The position numbers were made by a program, and so were the translations under genes. From Uliginosibacterium flavum (GTDB taxonomy: Bacteria > Pseudomonadota > Gammaproteobacteria > Burkholderiales > Rhodocyclaceae), in the NCBI RefSeq assembly GCF_040566545.1, contig NZ_JBEWZI010000009.1, positions 1 through 64,000 of the forward strand: a DNA stretch of 64,000 nt. The letters run 5' to 3'. Below the pieces are notes generated by a model. The model was not told the DNA's origin. It did no database searches and saw nothing but the letters and a program-made list of their open reading frames with translations. Within the stretch, counting starts at the first letter, position 1; every line of letters starts with the position of its first letter. Positions 40,014 through 48,847 of this stretch are shown here, in pieces.

Positions 40014-40286
40014 TCAGGCAGCAGCGCCCATCGCCTTGATGGCGGCGGACAAGCGGCTCTTGTTACGAGCAGCTGCGTTCTTGTGAACGATGTCCTTGTC
40101 GGCAAGGCTGTCGATGATGCTGACGGATTGCTGAAATACTGCTTGCGCGGCGACTTTGTCACCGGCTTCAACGGCCTTGCGCACAGCCTTGATAGCGGTG
40201 CGCAGACGGGAACGCTGACTGGTGTTGTGAGCGCGGGCTACGAGTGCCTGACGGGCGCGCTTGCGGGCTTGTGCGGAATTGGCCAT
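40014..40286 (-). CDS. rpsT: 30S ribosomal protein S20
   Basis: The 90-residue basic helical protein binds 16S rRNA early in small-subunit assembly. MANSAQARKRARQALVARAH, RLRTAIKAVRKAV, VDSLADKDIVHKNAAARNKSRL-type segments are exact family features. I start at ATG 40286 (MANSAQ), as in all S20 proteins; the longer frame upstream is not coding. It is divergent from murJ, the order typical of this class, and has its own terminator. Confidence 0.97.
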   Translation of the reverse strand: MANSAQARKRARQALVARAHNTSQRSRLRTAIKAVRKAVEAGDKVAAQAVFQQSVSIIDSLADKDIVHKNAAARNKSRLSAAIKAMGAAA

Positions 40287-40449
40287 GTGTTCTGTCTTAG
40301 GTATGAAATTACGCGAAGGGGCGGATTCTAGCCTGCACTCCCGCTTCTTGCAAGCCCCAAAGTCTGGCAAAAACCCATGAACCATGAATTTTTACCGATC
40401 CTGTACAAATAACCGTACCGGCCGCAACGCAAAAACAAGCCAGACATGC

Positions 40450-40519
40450 TGAAGAGCCGCATCTGGCGGACTTTTTCAAGCATATCAGCCCAAGAGTAAG
40501 GCGCAGAGAGCCTCTTCAG
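40450..40519. repeat. TGAAGAGCC-family palindromic repeat
   Basis: TGAAGAGCCGCATCTGGCGG, ACTTTTTCAAGCATATCAGC...GAGAGCCTCTTCA: left half and closing end fit the consensus. It lies in the rpsT/murJ promoter region, so it may affect both. Confidence 0.65.
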
Positions 40520-40615
40520 AGACCATCCCCAGCCGTAGCCTTTCACCGGCGAAAACAGGCAGCCAGAGCACGAATGTTATGATTCGCGCCACTCTCAGCC
40601 CTGATCACTGTCTTC

Positions 40616-42172
40616 ATGAAACTGCACAAAGCCCTCGCCACCATCAGCGGACTGACTTTCGTCTCGCGCATCCTGGGGCTTGTGCGCGAAATACTCATCG
40701 CCAACATTTTTGGCGCGGGCATTTTTACCGATGCCTTCAACGTGGCCTTCCGTCTGCCCAATCTGCTGCGGCGCCTGTTTGCGGAAGGCGCTTTCTCGCA
40801 GGCGTTCGTCCCGATTCTGTCGGAATACCGTGCCAAGCGTGGCGTGGAAGAGACGCACCTGCTGGTCAACCAGGTCGCGACCTTGCTCGGCTTGATCGTA
40901 TTGGTGATCTCGATTATCGGTGTATTGGCTGCGCCCTGGCTGATCCACGCCACAGCCGGCGGCTTTGCCAAAAATCCGGAAAAATTCGCACTCACCGCTG
41001 AACTGACGCGCATCACCTTCCCCTACATTTTCTTCATGTCGATGGTGGCGCTCTCCGCGGGGGTGCTCAACACTTGGAGCCGCTTTGCGATTCCGGCCTT
41101 CACGCCGGTGCTGCTGAATCTGTGCTTCATCGGCATGGCGCTGTTTGCCGCCCCGCATTTTGCTCAGCCGGTAATGGCGCTGGCGTGGGCCGCCTTCATC
41201 GGTGGTGCCCTGCAACTGGCTCTACAGATTCCGGCGCTGGCCAAAATCGGCATGCTGCCGCGTTTCTCGCTATCAACCGCTGACCCCGGCGTGATGCGTA
41301 TCCTCAAGCTGATGGGGCCGGCCACCCTGGGCGTGTCCGTGGCGCAGATCAGCCTGCTGATCAATACCGCGTTCGCGTCCTGGCTGCCGACCGGCAGCAT
41401 CTCCTGGCTCAACTACGCCGACCGCCTGATGGAGTTCCCGATGGGCATCCTTGGCGCGGCACTGGGCACCATCCTGCTGCCCAGCCTGTCGAAAATGAAG
41501 GCACAAAATGACGCGGCGGGCTTTTCCGCCACGCTAGACTGGGGCCTGCGTATCGCCCTGCTGCTGACCGCACCCTGCGCCATCGGCATGATGGTGCTGG
41601 CCGTGCCGCTAGCCGCCACCCTGTTCCAGCATGGCGCCTTCAAGGCTGCCGACACCCTGGCCACGCAAAGCGCCCTGCTGACTTACAGCATCGGCCTGTG
41701 CGGCCTGATTCTGGTGAAGATCCTCGCCCCGGCGTTCTATTCACGCCAGGACATTCGCACGCCGCTGAAATACGCGCTGATTTCGCTGACCGCCACCCAG
41801 TTACTGAACGTGCTGTTCTTGTGGGTGCTCGACCTGCGCGATTTCGGGCTGCTACCGCACGCCGGCTTGGCCCTGTCGATCAGCCTCGCCGCCACCCTCA
41901 ACGCCGCCCTGCTCTACAGGGGCCTGCGTCAGTGCAATGCCTATACACCGCACGCAGGCTGGGGAGTATTTACCAGCAAGCTGCTGCTCGCCATCAGCGT
42001 GATGGGGGTGGTGCTTTATTTTGCCAAGGGCGCGCAGAGCGACTGGCTGGAACACAACACGCTTTGGCGCATCCTCCATCTGGCAGGCGTGATGGGCGCG
42101 GGTGGCCTTGCTTACTTCGCAACCCTGTTTGCGCTGGGTTTCCGCATCGCGGATTTCAAACGGCACGCGTGA
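40616..42172 (+). CDS. murJ: lipid II flippase MurJ
   Basis: A MOP-superfamily flippase that moves lipid II across the inner membrane for peptidoglycan synthesis. The 518-residue protein has fourteen hydrophobic helices and the typical N terminus TISGLTFVSRILGLVREILIANIFGAG, with LPNLLRRLFAEGAFSQAFVPI near 45-65 (conserved Arg and Glu), and INTAFASWLP and YADRLMEFPMGILGAALGT near 255-290. Length and motif order are standard. It is divergent from rpsT and convergent with adk. Confidence 0.95.
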   Translation: MKLHKALATISGLTFVSRILGLVREILIANIFGAGIFTDAFNVAFRLPNLLRRLFAEGAFSQAFVPILSEYRAKRGVEETHLLVNQVATLLGLIVLVISIIGVLAAPWLIHATAGGFAKNPEKFALTAELTRITFPYIFFMSMVALSAGVLNTWSRFAIPAFTPVLLNLCFIGMALFAAPHFAQPVMALAWAAFIGGALQLALQIPALAKIGMLPRFSLSTADPGVMRILKLMGPATLGVSVAQISLLINTAFASWLPTGSISWLNYADRLMEFPMGILGAALGTILLPSLSKMKAQNDAAGFSATLDWGLRIALLLTAPCAIGMMVLAVPLAATLFQHGAFKAADTLATQSALLTYSIGLCGLILVKILAPAFYSRQDIRTPLKYALISLTATQLLNVLFLWVLDLRDFGLLPHAGLALSISLAATLNAALLYRGLRQCNAYTPHAGWGVFTSKLLLAISVMGVVLYFAKGAQSDWLEHNTLWRILHLAGVMGAGGLAYFATLFALGFRIADFKRHA

Positions 42173-42210
42173 AGCGCGCAATTCCGACCATTTCAGAACT
42201 GTCAAAAACG

Positions 42211-42243
42211 AAAAACCGCGACGCTCGCACGTCGCGGTTTTTC
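42211..42243. terminator. bidirectional terminator
   Basis: AAAAACCGCGAC / GTCGCGGTTTTT with loop GCTCGCAC between convergent murJ and adk. Confidence 0.9.
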
Positions 42244-42262
42244 ATCTTTACAAGCAACTCAA

Positions 42263-42922
42263 TCAGCCTTCCAGTGCTGACAAAGCCTTGGCCGTAATCT
42301 GATCTACCGGGCCTGTGCCGGCGATCCGGGCATAGCGCGGAGCAGCGTTGTCGCCGGCCGCAGCCCAGTCGCTGTAGTACTTCACCAACGGTTTGGTCTG
42401 CGCATGATAGACGTCCAGACGCTTCGTGACGACCTCTTCCTTGTCGTCGTCGCGTTGCACCAGCGGCTCGCCGGTTTCATCATCCACGCCAGCAACTTTG
42501 GGCGGGTTGAACTTGATGTGATAGGTGCGGCCCGAGGCCAGATGCACGCGGCGGCCGCTCATGCGCTCCACAATCTCCGAATCCGGCACGTCGATTTCCA
42601 GCACTACATCCAGAGCCACGCCGGAATCCTTGAGCGCATCAGCTTGCGGCAGGGTGCGCGGAAAGCCATCAAACATGTAGCCATTGGCACAGTCCGGCTG
42701 AGTCAGGCGCTCTTTGACCAGACCGATGATGATGTCGTCCGAGACCAGTTGACCCGCATCCATCACCGCCTTGGCGGCCAGACCCATGGGTGAGCCTGCC
42801 TTGACGGCAGCGCGCAACATGTCGCCGGTGGATATTTGCGGAATGCCGTATTTCTCGGCAATGAATTTGGCTTGCGTGCCCTTGCCGGCTCCTGGCGGCC
42901 CCAAAAGAATCAGACGCATCAA
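42263..42922 (-). CDS. adk: adenylate kinase
   Basis: Interconverts AMP, ADP and ATP. The 219-residue protein is the long form: P-loop GPPGAGKGTQA at 8-18, DMLRAAV near 33, DGFPRTLPQADAL near 84, the ATP-lid domain RRVHLASGRTYHIKFNPP near 123-140, and DDKEEVVTKRLDVYHAQTKPL. The lid lacks zinc cysteines, as usual in proteobacteria. It ends the exbB-exbD-lpxK-ycaR-kdsB-adk run; the gap to kdsB is nine bases. Confidence 0.97.
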   Translation of the reverse strand: MMRLILLGPPGAGKGTQAKFIAEKYGIPQISTGDMLRAAVKAGSPMGLAAKAVMDAGQLVSDDIIIGLVKERLTQPDCANGYMFDGFPRTLPQADALKDSGVALDVVLEIDVPDSEIVERMSGRRVHLASGRTYHIKFNPPKVAGVDDETGEPLVQRDDDKEEVVTKRLDVYHAQTKPLVKYYSDWAAAGDNAAPRYARIAGTGPVDQITAKALSALEG

Positions 42923-42931
42923 TCTCTCCTG

Positions 42932-43717
42932 TTAGTTGTTGTTTGCGGCAAAGAAGGCTCGCACACGGGCGAGATCCTCGGGGGTATCAACTCCGGCGGG
43001 CGGTGCCTCGCCCAGGGTTTCAACGCGAATCTGGTAACCGTGCCAGAGGGCACGCAATTGTTCGAGCATTTCCGTTTGCTCGGTCGGCGCAGGTGTAAGC
43101 GTAGCAAAGGCTTTCAAAAAACCAACGCGATAAGCATACAAGCCGACATGGCGCAGCGGCAGCAGCCCGGCGGGCAAAGGCTTGCCGGGCAGCAAGGCGC
43201 CGGCCAACGCGGCGTCACGCGGAAACGGAATCGGCGCGCGCGAGAAATACTGGGCGTGACCATTCTTTTCGCAGACCACCTTCACCGCTGCCGGATTCAG
43301 GAATTCATCCACAGAAGTAATCGGATGCGCCGCCGTGGCAATCTCGGCATTCACATCGGCGGCCAGGGCTTCCGCCACCTGGCGAATCACGACCGGATCA
43401 ATCAGCGGCTCGTCGCCCTGCACATTCACCACGATCTCGCCAGGCGCCCAGCCCAGCGTCGTGACGACTTCGGCCAGCCGGTCTGTCCCCGTCGGATGAT
43501 CGGCACGCGTCATCAATGCCTTGCCACCAGCGGCCAGCACCGCATCGCGCACGCCTTCATGGTCGGTCGCCACCCACACTTCCTCGGCACCCGAGGCCAG
43601 GGCGCGCTCCATCACGCGCACCACCATCGGCTTGCCGCCGATATCGGCCAGCGGCTTGGCGGGCAGACGCGTCGAGGCAAAACGGGCGGGAATGATGACC
43701 TTGAAACGCGCGGCCAT
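42932..43717 (-). CDS. kdsB: 3-deoxy-manno-octulosonate cytidylyltransferase
   Basis: Activates Kdo as CMP-Kdo for lipopolysaccharide. The 261-residue protein has FKVIIPARFASTRLPAKPL at the start (CTP site), GKPMVVRVMERA, THPTGTDR-type ADHPTGTDRLAEV near 95, VVNVQGDEPLIDP near 111, and HVGLYAYR near 195. Its ATG shares one base with the stop of the preceding ycaR gene (TAATG), a strong sign of translational coupling. It works downstream of the same pathway as lpxK next door. Confidence 0.97.
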   Translation of the reverse strand: MAARFKVIIPARFASTRLPAKPLADIGGKPMVVRVMERALASGAEEVWVATDHEGVRDAVLAAGGKALMTRADHPTGTDRLAEVVTTLGWAPGEIVVNVQGDEPLIDPVVIRQVAEALAADVNAEIATAAHPITSVDEFLNPAAVKVVCEKNGHAQYFSRAPIPFPRDAALAGALLPGKPLPAGLLPLRHVGLYAYRVGFLKAFATLTPAPTEQTEMLEQLRALWHGYQIRVETLGEAPPAGVDTPEDLARVRAFFAANNN

Positions 43718-43902
43718 TACGGTGCTCCAGCCTCGTCAGCGCTAAGCGGCCGCGCCTCGTCAGCCAGCATCACCGGAATGCCATCCTTGACGGCATAGGC
43801 CAGACGACAGGGGCGGCACACCAGCTCATGCGCGGCGCGGCGGTGTTCGAGCGGGCCCTTGCACACGGGGCAGACGAGGATCTCAAGCAGTTTCGGGTCC
43901 AT
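43717..43902 (-). CDS. ycaR: Trm112 family protein (YcaR-like)
   Basis: A 61-residue zinc-ribbon-like protein: MDPKLLEILVCPVCKGPLEH, then LVCRPCRLAYAVKDGIPVML, the Trm112/YcaR pattern with four Cys (CPVC, CRPC) for one metal. The start MDPKLLEI at 43902 is the family N terminus. It overlaps the end of lpxK by 20 bases and touches kdsB by one, so it is translated as part of the cell-envelope run. In this setting (lpxK-ycaR-kdsB) it is common, but its partner is not defined. Confidence 0.9.
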   Translation of the reverse strand: MDPKLLEILVCPVCKGPLEHRRAAHELVCRPCRLAYAVKDGIPVMLADEARPLSADEAGAP

Positions 43903-44899
43903 GCAGACGCTCCAGCAAATGGTCCAGCGCGGCTTCATCGATGCAGGCTTCCACCGGAAGCACCCAGGCATCGGCCGGCGCGAGAGCGGCGCATTTTACT
44001 GCATCCTTCTCGGTCAGCAGCAGAACTTCTCCTGCGGGCACGCGCAAATCCTCGGCGCTGAACGCATGATGATCCGGCAAGGCGCGCGTGGTTTCGAGCC
44101 TGAGGCCCAACTCACGTAGCGTCGTAAAGAAGCGCTCGGGATTGCCGATACCGGCCAAGGCATGCAGGCGCTGCCCCGAGAAGTCCGCTGCGCCCCGCTT
44201 TTCAGCCACCTGCCCCAAGCGATAGAACTGGCGCGCCTCAAGGGCCATGCCGGTCTGAGACACAGGCGGGAGGCGGCTCTGCAGGCAGGCACTGATCGCA
44301 CCATTGGCAATCAGCAGACTGGCCGAAGCCAGACGCGCGATGGGTTCCCGCAGCGGCCCCGCCGGCAAGGGCCAGGCATTGCCCAGAATGGTTTCGTCGA
44401 TGACCACGATCTCGGCGCTGCGTTGCAGGCGATAGTGCTGCAAGCCATCATCGGTAATCAGCACATTCACCTCGGGATGCGCGGCGAGCAGCGCCCGCCC
44501 CGCCGCCACACGATCTCGCCCGACCCACAGCGGGCAGCCGGTGCGCCGCGCCAGCAGCACCGGTTCGTCGCCGACCACTGCCGGATCGCTGTCCGCCTGT
44601 ACGCTGGTGGGCACTTCAGCATTGCCACCATAGCCACGCGACAGGATGCCGGGACTGAAACCACGCTTCACCAGCGCCGCTGCCAGCCAGATCACCACCG
44701 GCGTCTTGCCGCTGCCACCGGCGGCGATATTGCCAACCACGATCACCGGCACCGGCAAGCGTTCAGAGCGCAGCCAGCCCGCGCGATAGGCTGCGCGGCG
44801 CAGAGCCGAAACCCAAAAGAAAAGCCCCGCCAGCGGCAGCCACAAGACAGCGATGAAACTGCGCTTGCTCCACCAGACGGGGCGATTCAGGGCGGCCAT
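43883..44899 (-). CDS. lpxK: tetraacyldisaccharide 4'-kinase
   Basis: Phosphorylates the 4' position of the lipid A precursor at the inner membrane. The 338-residue protein has an N-terminal membrane helix (VLWLPLAGLFFWVSAL), the Walker A VGNIAAGGSGKTPVV near 56-69, RGYGG near 96, LITDDGLQHYRL near 147-158 and LTEKDAVKCA near the C terminus, all LpxK signatures. It follows exbD by 12 bases and overlaps ycaR; part of the exbB-exbD-lpxK operon. Confidence 0.96.
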   Translation of the reverse strand: MAALNRPVWWSKRSFIAVLWLPLAGLFFWVSALRRAAYRAGWLRSERLPVPVIVVGNIAAGGSGKTPVVIWLAAALVKRGFSPGILSRGYGGNAEVPTSVQADSDPAVVGDEPVLLARRTGCPLWVGRDRVAAGRALLAAHPEVNVLITDDGLQHYRLQRSAEIVVIDETILGNAWPLPAGPLREPIARLASASLLIANGAISACLQSRLPPVSQTGMALEARQFYRLGQVAEKRGAADFSGQRLHALAGIGNPERFFTTLRELGLRLETTRALPDHHAFSAEDLRVPAGEVLLLTEKDAVKCAALAPADAWVLPVEACIDEAALDHLLERLHGPETA

Positions 44900-44911
44900 G
44901 AGCTACCCGGC

Positions 44912-45331
44912 TTATTTCTTGGTCTGTGCGGCGAAAGACACGTTCGGCAGACCGGCTTTTTGTGCCGCCTGCATTACATCGAACACGCTCTGGAAGTTGG
45001 CCTTGGCATCGCCATTGATCACTACCAGCGGCGACTTGCCACTTTCCGGCGCCAGGCGGCGCAGCGCATCGACAATCACGTTCAGATCACGACTGCCGAC
45101 GGCATTGTGGTTGATCAGCACATCGCCGGTCGCCGTAATGGTCACGTTGATTTCATTGGGCTGCTCTTGCGCGGATGGCGCATCGGAGCTGGGCAGGTTG
45201 ATTTCCAGCCCGGAAAATTTGGAGTAAGTGGTGGTAAGCATCAGAAAGATGATGATCACCAGCAGTACATCGATGAGCGGAATCAGATTGATCTCCAGCT
45301 CTTCCTTGCCACGACCGCGCCGGAAGTCCAT
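44912..45331 (-). CDS. exbD: biopolymer transport protein ExbD
   Basis: A 139-residue inner-membrane protein with one N-terminal helix (INLIPLIDVLLVIIIFLMLTTTY) and a periplasmic domain. The Asp in PLIDVLLVI is the conserved proton-channel residue. With ExbB it uses the proton gradient to energise TonB-type or similar outer-membrane processes; the absence of a tonB here means the partner lies elsewhere. The start has a compact leader right after exbB (12 bases). Beta-proteobacterial exbBD beside lpxK is typical. Confidence 0.93.
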   Translation of the reverse strand: MDFRRGRGKEELEINLIPLIDVLLVIIIFLMLTTTYSKFSGLEINLPSSDAPSAQEQPNEINVTITATGDVLINHNAVGSRDLNVIVDALRRLAPESGKSPLVVINGDAKANFQSVFDVMQAAQKAGLPNVSFAAQTKK

Positions 45332-45343
45332 GTCAGCGCGCCC

Positions 45344-46051
45344 TTATTTCCGGCTACTGCTGCTGGCGCTGCTGGACGCGCCGGTCGCAGAGCTGCTGGC
45401 GTGGGCGGCGTTGCCGCCAGTGCTGCTAATGCTGGATGAAGTGCGACGCTCACCATGCAGCACTTCGACCAGCTTGACCGCCTGCATTTCCATATCCACC
45501 ACCAGGCTATCAACCAGCGCACGGAAATGGCGGTGCGCAATCAGCGCAGGAATCGCGATGATCAGGCCGAAGCCGGTGTTGTACAGCGCCACCGAAATGC
45601 CATGCGCCAGTTGCTGCGGATCAGCGCCCACGCCCGATGGGCCTTGCGCGCCGAACAATTCGATCATGCCGACGACTGTGCCGAACAGACCCATCAGCGG
45701 CGCCACCGTGGCAATCGTGCCCAGCGTGGTGAGGAAGCGCTCCAGATCATGCGCGACTGAACGGCCAGCCTCTTCGATGGATTCCTTCATCACCTCACGA
45801 CTGGCGCGCACATTGCGCACTCCGGCAGCGAGCACCTGACCCAGCGAGGAATGCGCATGCAAGCGATTGGCCAGCTCATCCGAAGGGCCGGATTTGCGCA
45901 AGTCACCGAGAACTTTTTCAAGCAGCCCCGTCGGCACGATGACCGAGCGACGCAAGGAAATGCTGCGTTCAATAATCAAGGCCAGAGCAATGATGGAAGC
46001 AAACAACAAGGGAATGATTGGCCAACCGGCAGCACGGATGATCTCCAGCAC
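45344..46051 (-). CDS. exbB: biopolymer transport protein ExbB (MotA/TolQ/ExbB)
   Basis: A 235-residue membrane protein. I start at GTG 46051 (VLEIIRAAGWPIIPLL), since AGGAG lies nine bases upstream and the longer frame is not membrane-like at its N terminus. Three helices: about 9-28, LTTLGTIATVAPLMGLFGTVVGMIELF (conserved Thr/Pro lining the channel) and GISVALYNTGFGLIIAIPALIAH. The C-terminal tail is unusually rich in Ser (ATGASSSASSSSRK). It forms the proton channel with ExbD just downstream. Confidence 0.93.
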   Translation of the reverse strand: MLEIIRAAGWPIIPLLFASIIALALIIERSISLRRSVIVPTGLLEKVLGDLRKSGPSDELANRLHAHSSLGQVLAAGVRNVRASREVMKESIEEAGRSVAHDLERFLTTLGTIATVAPLMGLFGTVVGMIELFGAQGPSGVGADPQQLAHGISVALYNTGFGLIIAIPALIAHRHFRALVDSLVVDMEMQAVKLVEVLHGERRTSSSISSTGGNAAHASSSATGASSSASSSSRK

Positions 46052-46185
46052 GGGAGCAACTCCTGATTTTCGACAAGTCCGGAACTCTAGCGTTCCACCC
46101 CGCCAAGGGCAAGCGCGCTGCGCCCCCATGCACTGACCATCCAGCGGAAAGAAGCCGCTCCTGCATGTCATGCACTCATTTGGAG

Positions 46186-46208
46186 TAATCCACAGATTCT
46201 GTGGATAA
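46186..46208. promoter_or_regulatory. inverted pair of DnaA-box sequences
   Basis: TAATCCACA (one mismatch to TTATCCACA) and TGTGGATAA (a perfect reverse box) face each other across five bases. AT-rich sequence follows to 46335. They sit in the divergent gap between exbB and xseA. They may bind DnaA as a regulator; no dnaA or dnaN is near, so this is not evidence for oriC. Confidence 0.45.
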
Positions 46209-46416
46209 GTATGTGAACAGTGGATGAATGAGCGCGCTAAGTGCCCCGTACGACACGGTTTTTTTCAATTTGATCAAAAATGAAGCTGTTATTACATTTT
46301 CTTTACAATCATATACTTAGAAAAGAAAAAGCTTGTCAACACCTGTCTGCAACGCGCACAGGCAGCATTCGCGCGACCTTTGGGGCAGGGATGTGGATTG
46401 AGCTAGAATTGACGCC

Positions 46417-47769
46417 ATGTTCACCAGCGTCCCCCCGCAAGAACGAGTCAGCGCGCCGGTTTCCAGCGTATCCGATTTCGTCCTACAAATTCGCCAACTC
46501 ATCGAAGCCAGAATTCCGCTTGGCTGGATCGCCGGCGAAATTTCCAATCTAGTGCGTGCCGCCTCCGGCCATATCTACTTCACCCTGAAGGATGAACGCG
46601 CCCAGATCCGCTGCACGATGTGGCGCACCAAGGCACAACTCCTGCCCTTTCAACTCAGCGAAGGCATGCGTGTCGAAGTGCGCGCCCAGGCCACCGTGTA
46701 TGAAGCACGTGGCGATTTGCAGCTTTCCGTGGACAGCATTCGCCGCGCCGGCCTCGGCAACCTGTATGAAGCCTTTCTGCGCCTCAAGGCCAGCCTCGAA
46801 GCCGAGGGCCTCTTCGCGGCCGAGCGCAAACGGGCCTTGCCCGAGCTGCCGCACGGCATCGGCCTGATCACCTCGCCCGCCGCCGCCGCCCTGCACGACG
46901 TCCTCACCAGTTTGAGGCGCCGCGCACCAGGCTTACGCATCACCCTGTACCCAACGCCGGTACAAGGCGATGGTGCCGGTGAAAGAATCGCCGCCGCAAT
47001 CCGCAGCGCCAGCGAACGCGCGCAAAAAGACGGTGTTGAGCTGCTGATCGTCTGTCGCGGTGGCGGCAGCATCGAAGATCTGTGGGCCTTCAATCATGAG
47101 GCGGTCGCACGCGCCATCGCCGGCTGTGCAATTCCGGTGATCAGCGGGGTCGGCCACGAAACCGACAGTACGCTGGCTGACTTTGCCGCCGACCTGCGAG
47201 CGCCCACGCCCACTGCCGCCGCCGAAATAGCCTCGGCCGGCTGGTACGCCCTGCGCCAACGCCTGCCCCAACTGCGCAATGATCTGCTGCGCGCCGGCCA
47301 GCGCCGCCTGCAGCAAGCCGGCCAGCGCGTCGACGAACTACAACGCCGCCTTAGTCACCCGCGTGCGCGCCTCGCCCGCAGCGCCGAGCGGCTCAATAAT
47401 CTGCAGCAACGCCTGCGCCAGGCCCAGCAAGTACGGGCCTTTCGCCTCAGCACCCGTGTAGACGCCCTGTCCGCGCGCCTCTCCCGCTATGCCCCGCGCA
47501 CAGGCCCGCTCCAGGCGCGTCTACAGGCATGCGAACAAAGCCTGGCGCGCAGCGCGGCCTGGCGGCTGACGCGCGCGCAGCAGCAACTGGCCAGCCTTGC
47601 CGCGCGGCTCGAAGGCCTCAACCCGGATGCTGTGCTGGCCCGCGGCTACGCCATCGTGCGCAACGAAGCGGGCGAAATCCTGCGCGATGCGACAACAGTT
47701 GCCGAAAACCAGCGTCTGGAAATCCAGCTCGCCGCCTCGCGCCTGAAGGCACGCGTGGAAAAACCATAA
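46417..47769 (+). CDS. xseA: exodeoxyribonuclease VII large subunit
   Basis: With XseB it degrades single-stranded DNA to short oligonucleotides. The 450-residue protein has an N-terminal OB fold (VSDFVLQIRQLIEARIPLGWIAGEISNL; GHIYFTLKDERAQIRCTMW), the catalytic core with GIGLITSPAAAALHDVL near 145, VQGDGAGERIAAAI, ICRGGGSIEDLWAFNHEAVARAI near 208 and ISGVGHETDSTLADFAADLRAPTPTAAAE near 240, then a coiled-coil C-terminal tail. No xseB is nearby. Confidence 0.96.
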   Translation: MFTSVPPQERVSAPVSSVSDFVLQIRQLIEARIPLGWIAGEISNLVRAASGHIYFTLKDERAQIRCTMWRTKAQLLPFQLSEGMRVEVRAQATVYEARGDLQLSVDSIRRAGLGNLYEAFLRLKASLEAEGLFAAERKRALPELPHGIGLITSPAAAALHDVLTSLRRRAPGLRITLYPTPVQGDGAGERIAAAIRSASERAQKDGVELLIVCRGGGSIEDLWAFNHEAVARAIAGCAIPVISGVGHETDSTLADFAADLRAPTPTAAAEIASAGWYALRQRLPQLRNDLLRAGQRRLQQAGQRVDELQRRLSHPRARLARSAERLNNLQQRLRQAQQVRAFRLSTRVDALSARLSRYAPRTGPLQARLQACEQSLARSAAWRLTRAQQQLASLAARLEGLNPDAVLARGYAIVRNEAGEILRDATTVAENQRLEIQLAASRLKARVEKP

Positions 47770-47813
47770 CCACGTTGTAGGCATGGCCTATCGGGCTGAT
47801 TGCCTGTCGCAAT

Positions 47814-47843
47814 TTGTCCGTACAGCATAATTCCGAGTAAACT
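47814..47843 (+). promoter_or_regulatory. possible sodB promoter
   Basis: TTGTCC (47814-47819), an 18-base spacer and TAAACT (47838-47843) lie about 90 bases before the sodB start, after the xseA stop. The spacing is one base longer than ideal. Confidence 0.35.
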
Positions 47844-47930
47844 AGTCAGGCATCTTCCTGCAATCTGATCATGGCACTGCAACACGCCCTGAGCAGCTCT
47901 GAGAACACCCCCACAAACGGAGAAACCCAC

Positions 47931-48512
47931 ATGGCCCATACCCTGCCCGCCCTGCCCTACGCCAAGACCGCCCTCGTTCCGCACATCTCGGAAGAAACTT
48001 TCGAGTATCACTATGGCAAGCACCACCAAGCCTATGTGACCAACCTGAACAATCTGATCCCCGGCACCGAATTCGAAAACGCCAGCCTGGAAGAGATCAT
48101 CAAGAAGGCTTCCGGCGGCATCTACAACAACGCCGCCCAGGTGTGGAACCACACCTTCTTCTGGAACAGCATGAAGCCCGCTGGCGGCGGCGCTCCGAGC
48201 GGCGCACTGGCTGCGGCCATCGATGCCAAGTTCGGCAGCTTTGACGCCTTCAAGGAAGCCTTCACCAAGAGCGCCGTGGGCAACTTCGGTTCATCCTGGA
48301 CCTGGCTGGTGAAGAAGGCCGACGGCAGCGTCGACATCCTCAACACCGGCGCCGCCGGCAACCCGCTGACGACCGGCGACATCCCGCTGATCGCCATCGA
48401 CCTGTGGGAACACGCCTACTACATCGACTACCGCAACGCCCGCCCGAAGTTCGTCGAGACCTTCCTGACGAGCCTCGCCAACTGGGACTTCGCCGCCGCA
48501 AACTTTGCCTGA
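47931..48512 (+). CDS. sodB: superoxide dismutase (Fe)
   Basis: Dismutates superoxide in the cytoplasm. The 193-residue protein has the metal ligands His27 (FEYHYGKHH), His near 74 (WNHTFFWNS), and DLWEHAYYIDY (Asp and His near 157-161), and the iron-type pattern AAQVWNHTFFWNSM with Gln in GGIYNNAAQ and SWTWL. The start at 47931 has CGGAGAAAC before it and gives the standard MAHTLPALPY N terminus. A terminator follows. Single gene. Confidence 0.96.
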   Translation: MAHTLPALPYAKTALVPHISEETFEYHYGKHHQAYVTNLNNLIPGTEFENASLEEIIKKASGGIYNNAAQVWNHTFFWNSMKPAGGGAPSGALAAAIDAKFGSFDAFKEAFTKSAVGNFGSSWTWLVKKADGSVDILNTGAAGNPLTTGDIPLIAIDLWEHAYYIDYRNARPKFVETFLTSLANWDFAAANFA

Positions 48513-48530
48513 GCGAAGCTGCAGCGCAAC

Positions 48531-48562
48531 AAAAAGGCGAGCCATGCGGGCTCGCCTTTTTG
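48531..48562 (+). terminator. intrinsic terminator after sodB
   Basis: AAAAAGGCGAGCC / GGGCTCGCCTTTTT with loop ATGC, 18 bases after the stop. Confidence 0.9.
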
Positions 48563-48616
48563 TTATTGCCTGCTCCAAGATCCGCTTCGGACAAGGGTCT
48601 TCGAGGCACATATCGC

Positions 48617-48686
48617 AAGAGCCTCAGCGGGCTTGCCTTGCAGCCACACATACCGCGAGACGCTTACCTGGTCAGGTTCTTCAGGC
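48617..48686. repeat. possible degenerate TGAAGAGCC-family repeat
   Basis: CAAGAGCCTCAGCGGGCTTG...CCGCGAGACGCTTACCTGGTCAGGTTCTTCAG has the family size and ends (AAGAGCC, GTTCTTCAG) but many differences. It lies in the 285-base gap before glyA; I see no riboswitch there. Confidence 0.35.
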
Positions 48687-48847
48687 AGACGTATTTCAAA
48701 ACAGACGGCCACCACACGGGATTGATTGAGCTGGACGCAAACACCCGCCGACGCACCGGTTTGACATGCCCCCTGACTTGAGAGCCCCTCCCGGGTTATC
48801 ATCCTGCGCTTGTTGCCCCCCTTTCTTCTCCAGCCTGAGCCACGACC

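Noticed and set aside
37874..40039. A 721-codon open frame opposite argG and argF
   Set aside because: It is the mirror of two certain genes with high GC; its translation is low in complexity, His/Gln-rich and matches no family.
46172..46416. Chromosomal origin of replication
   Set aside because: Only one clear DnaA-box pair and no dnaA, dnaN or gidA-type neighbours.
48563..48847. Glycine riboswitch upstream of glyA
   Set aside because: No tandem aptamer core could be recognised; only a diverged repeat-like stretch.
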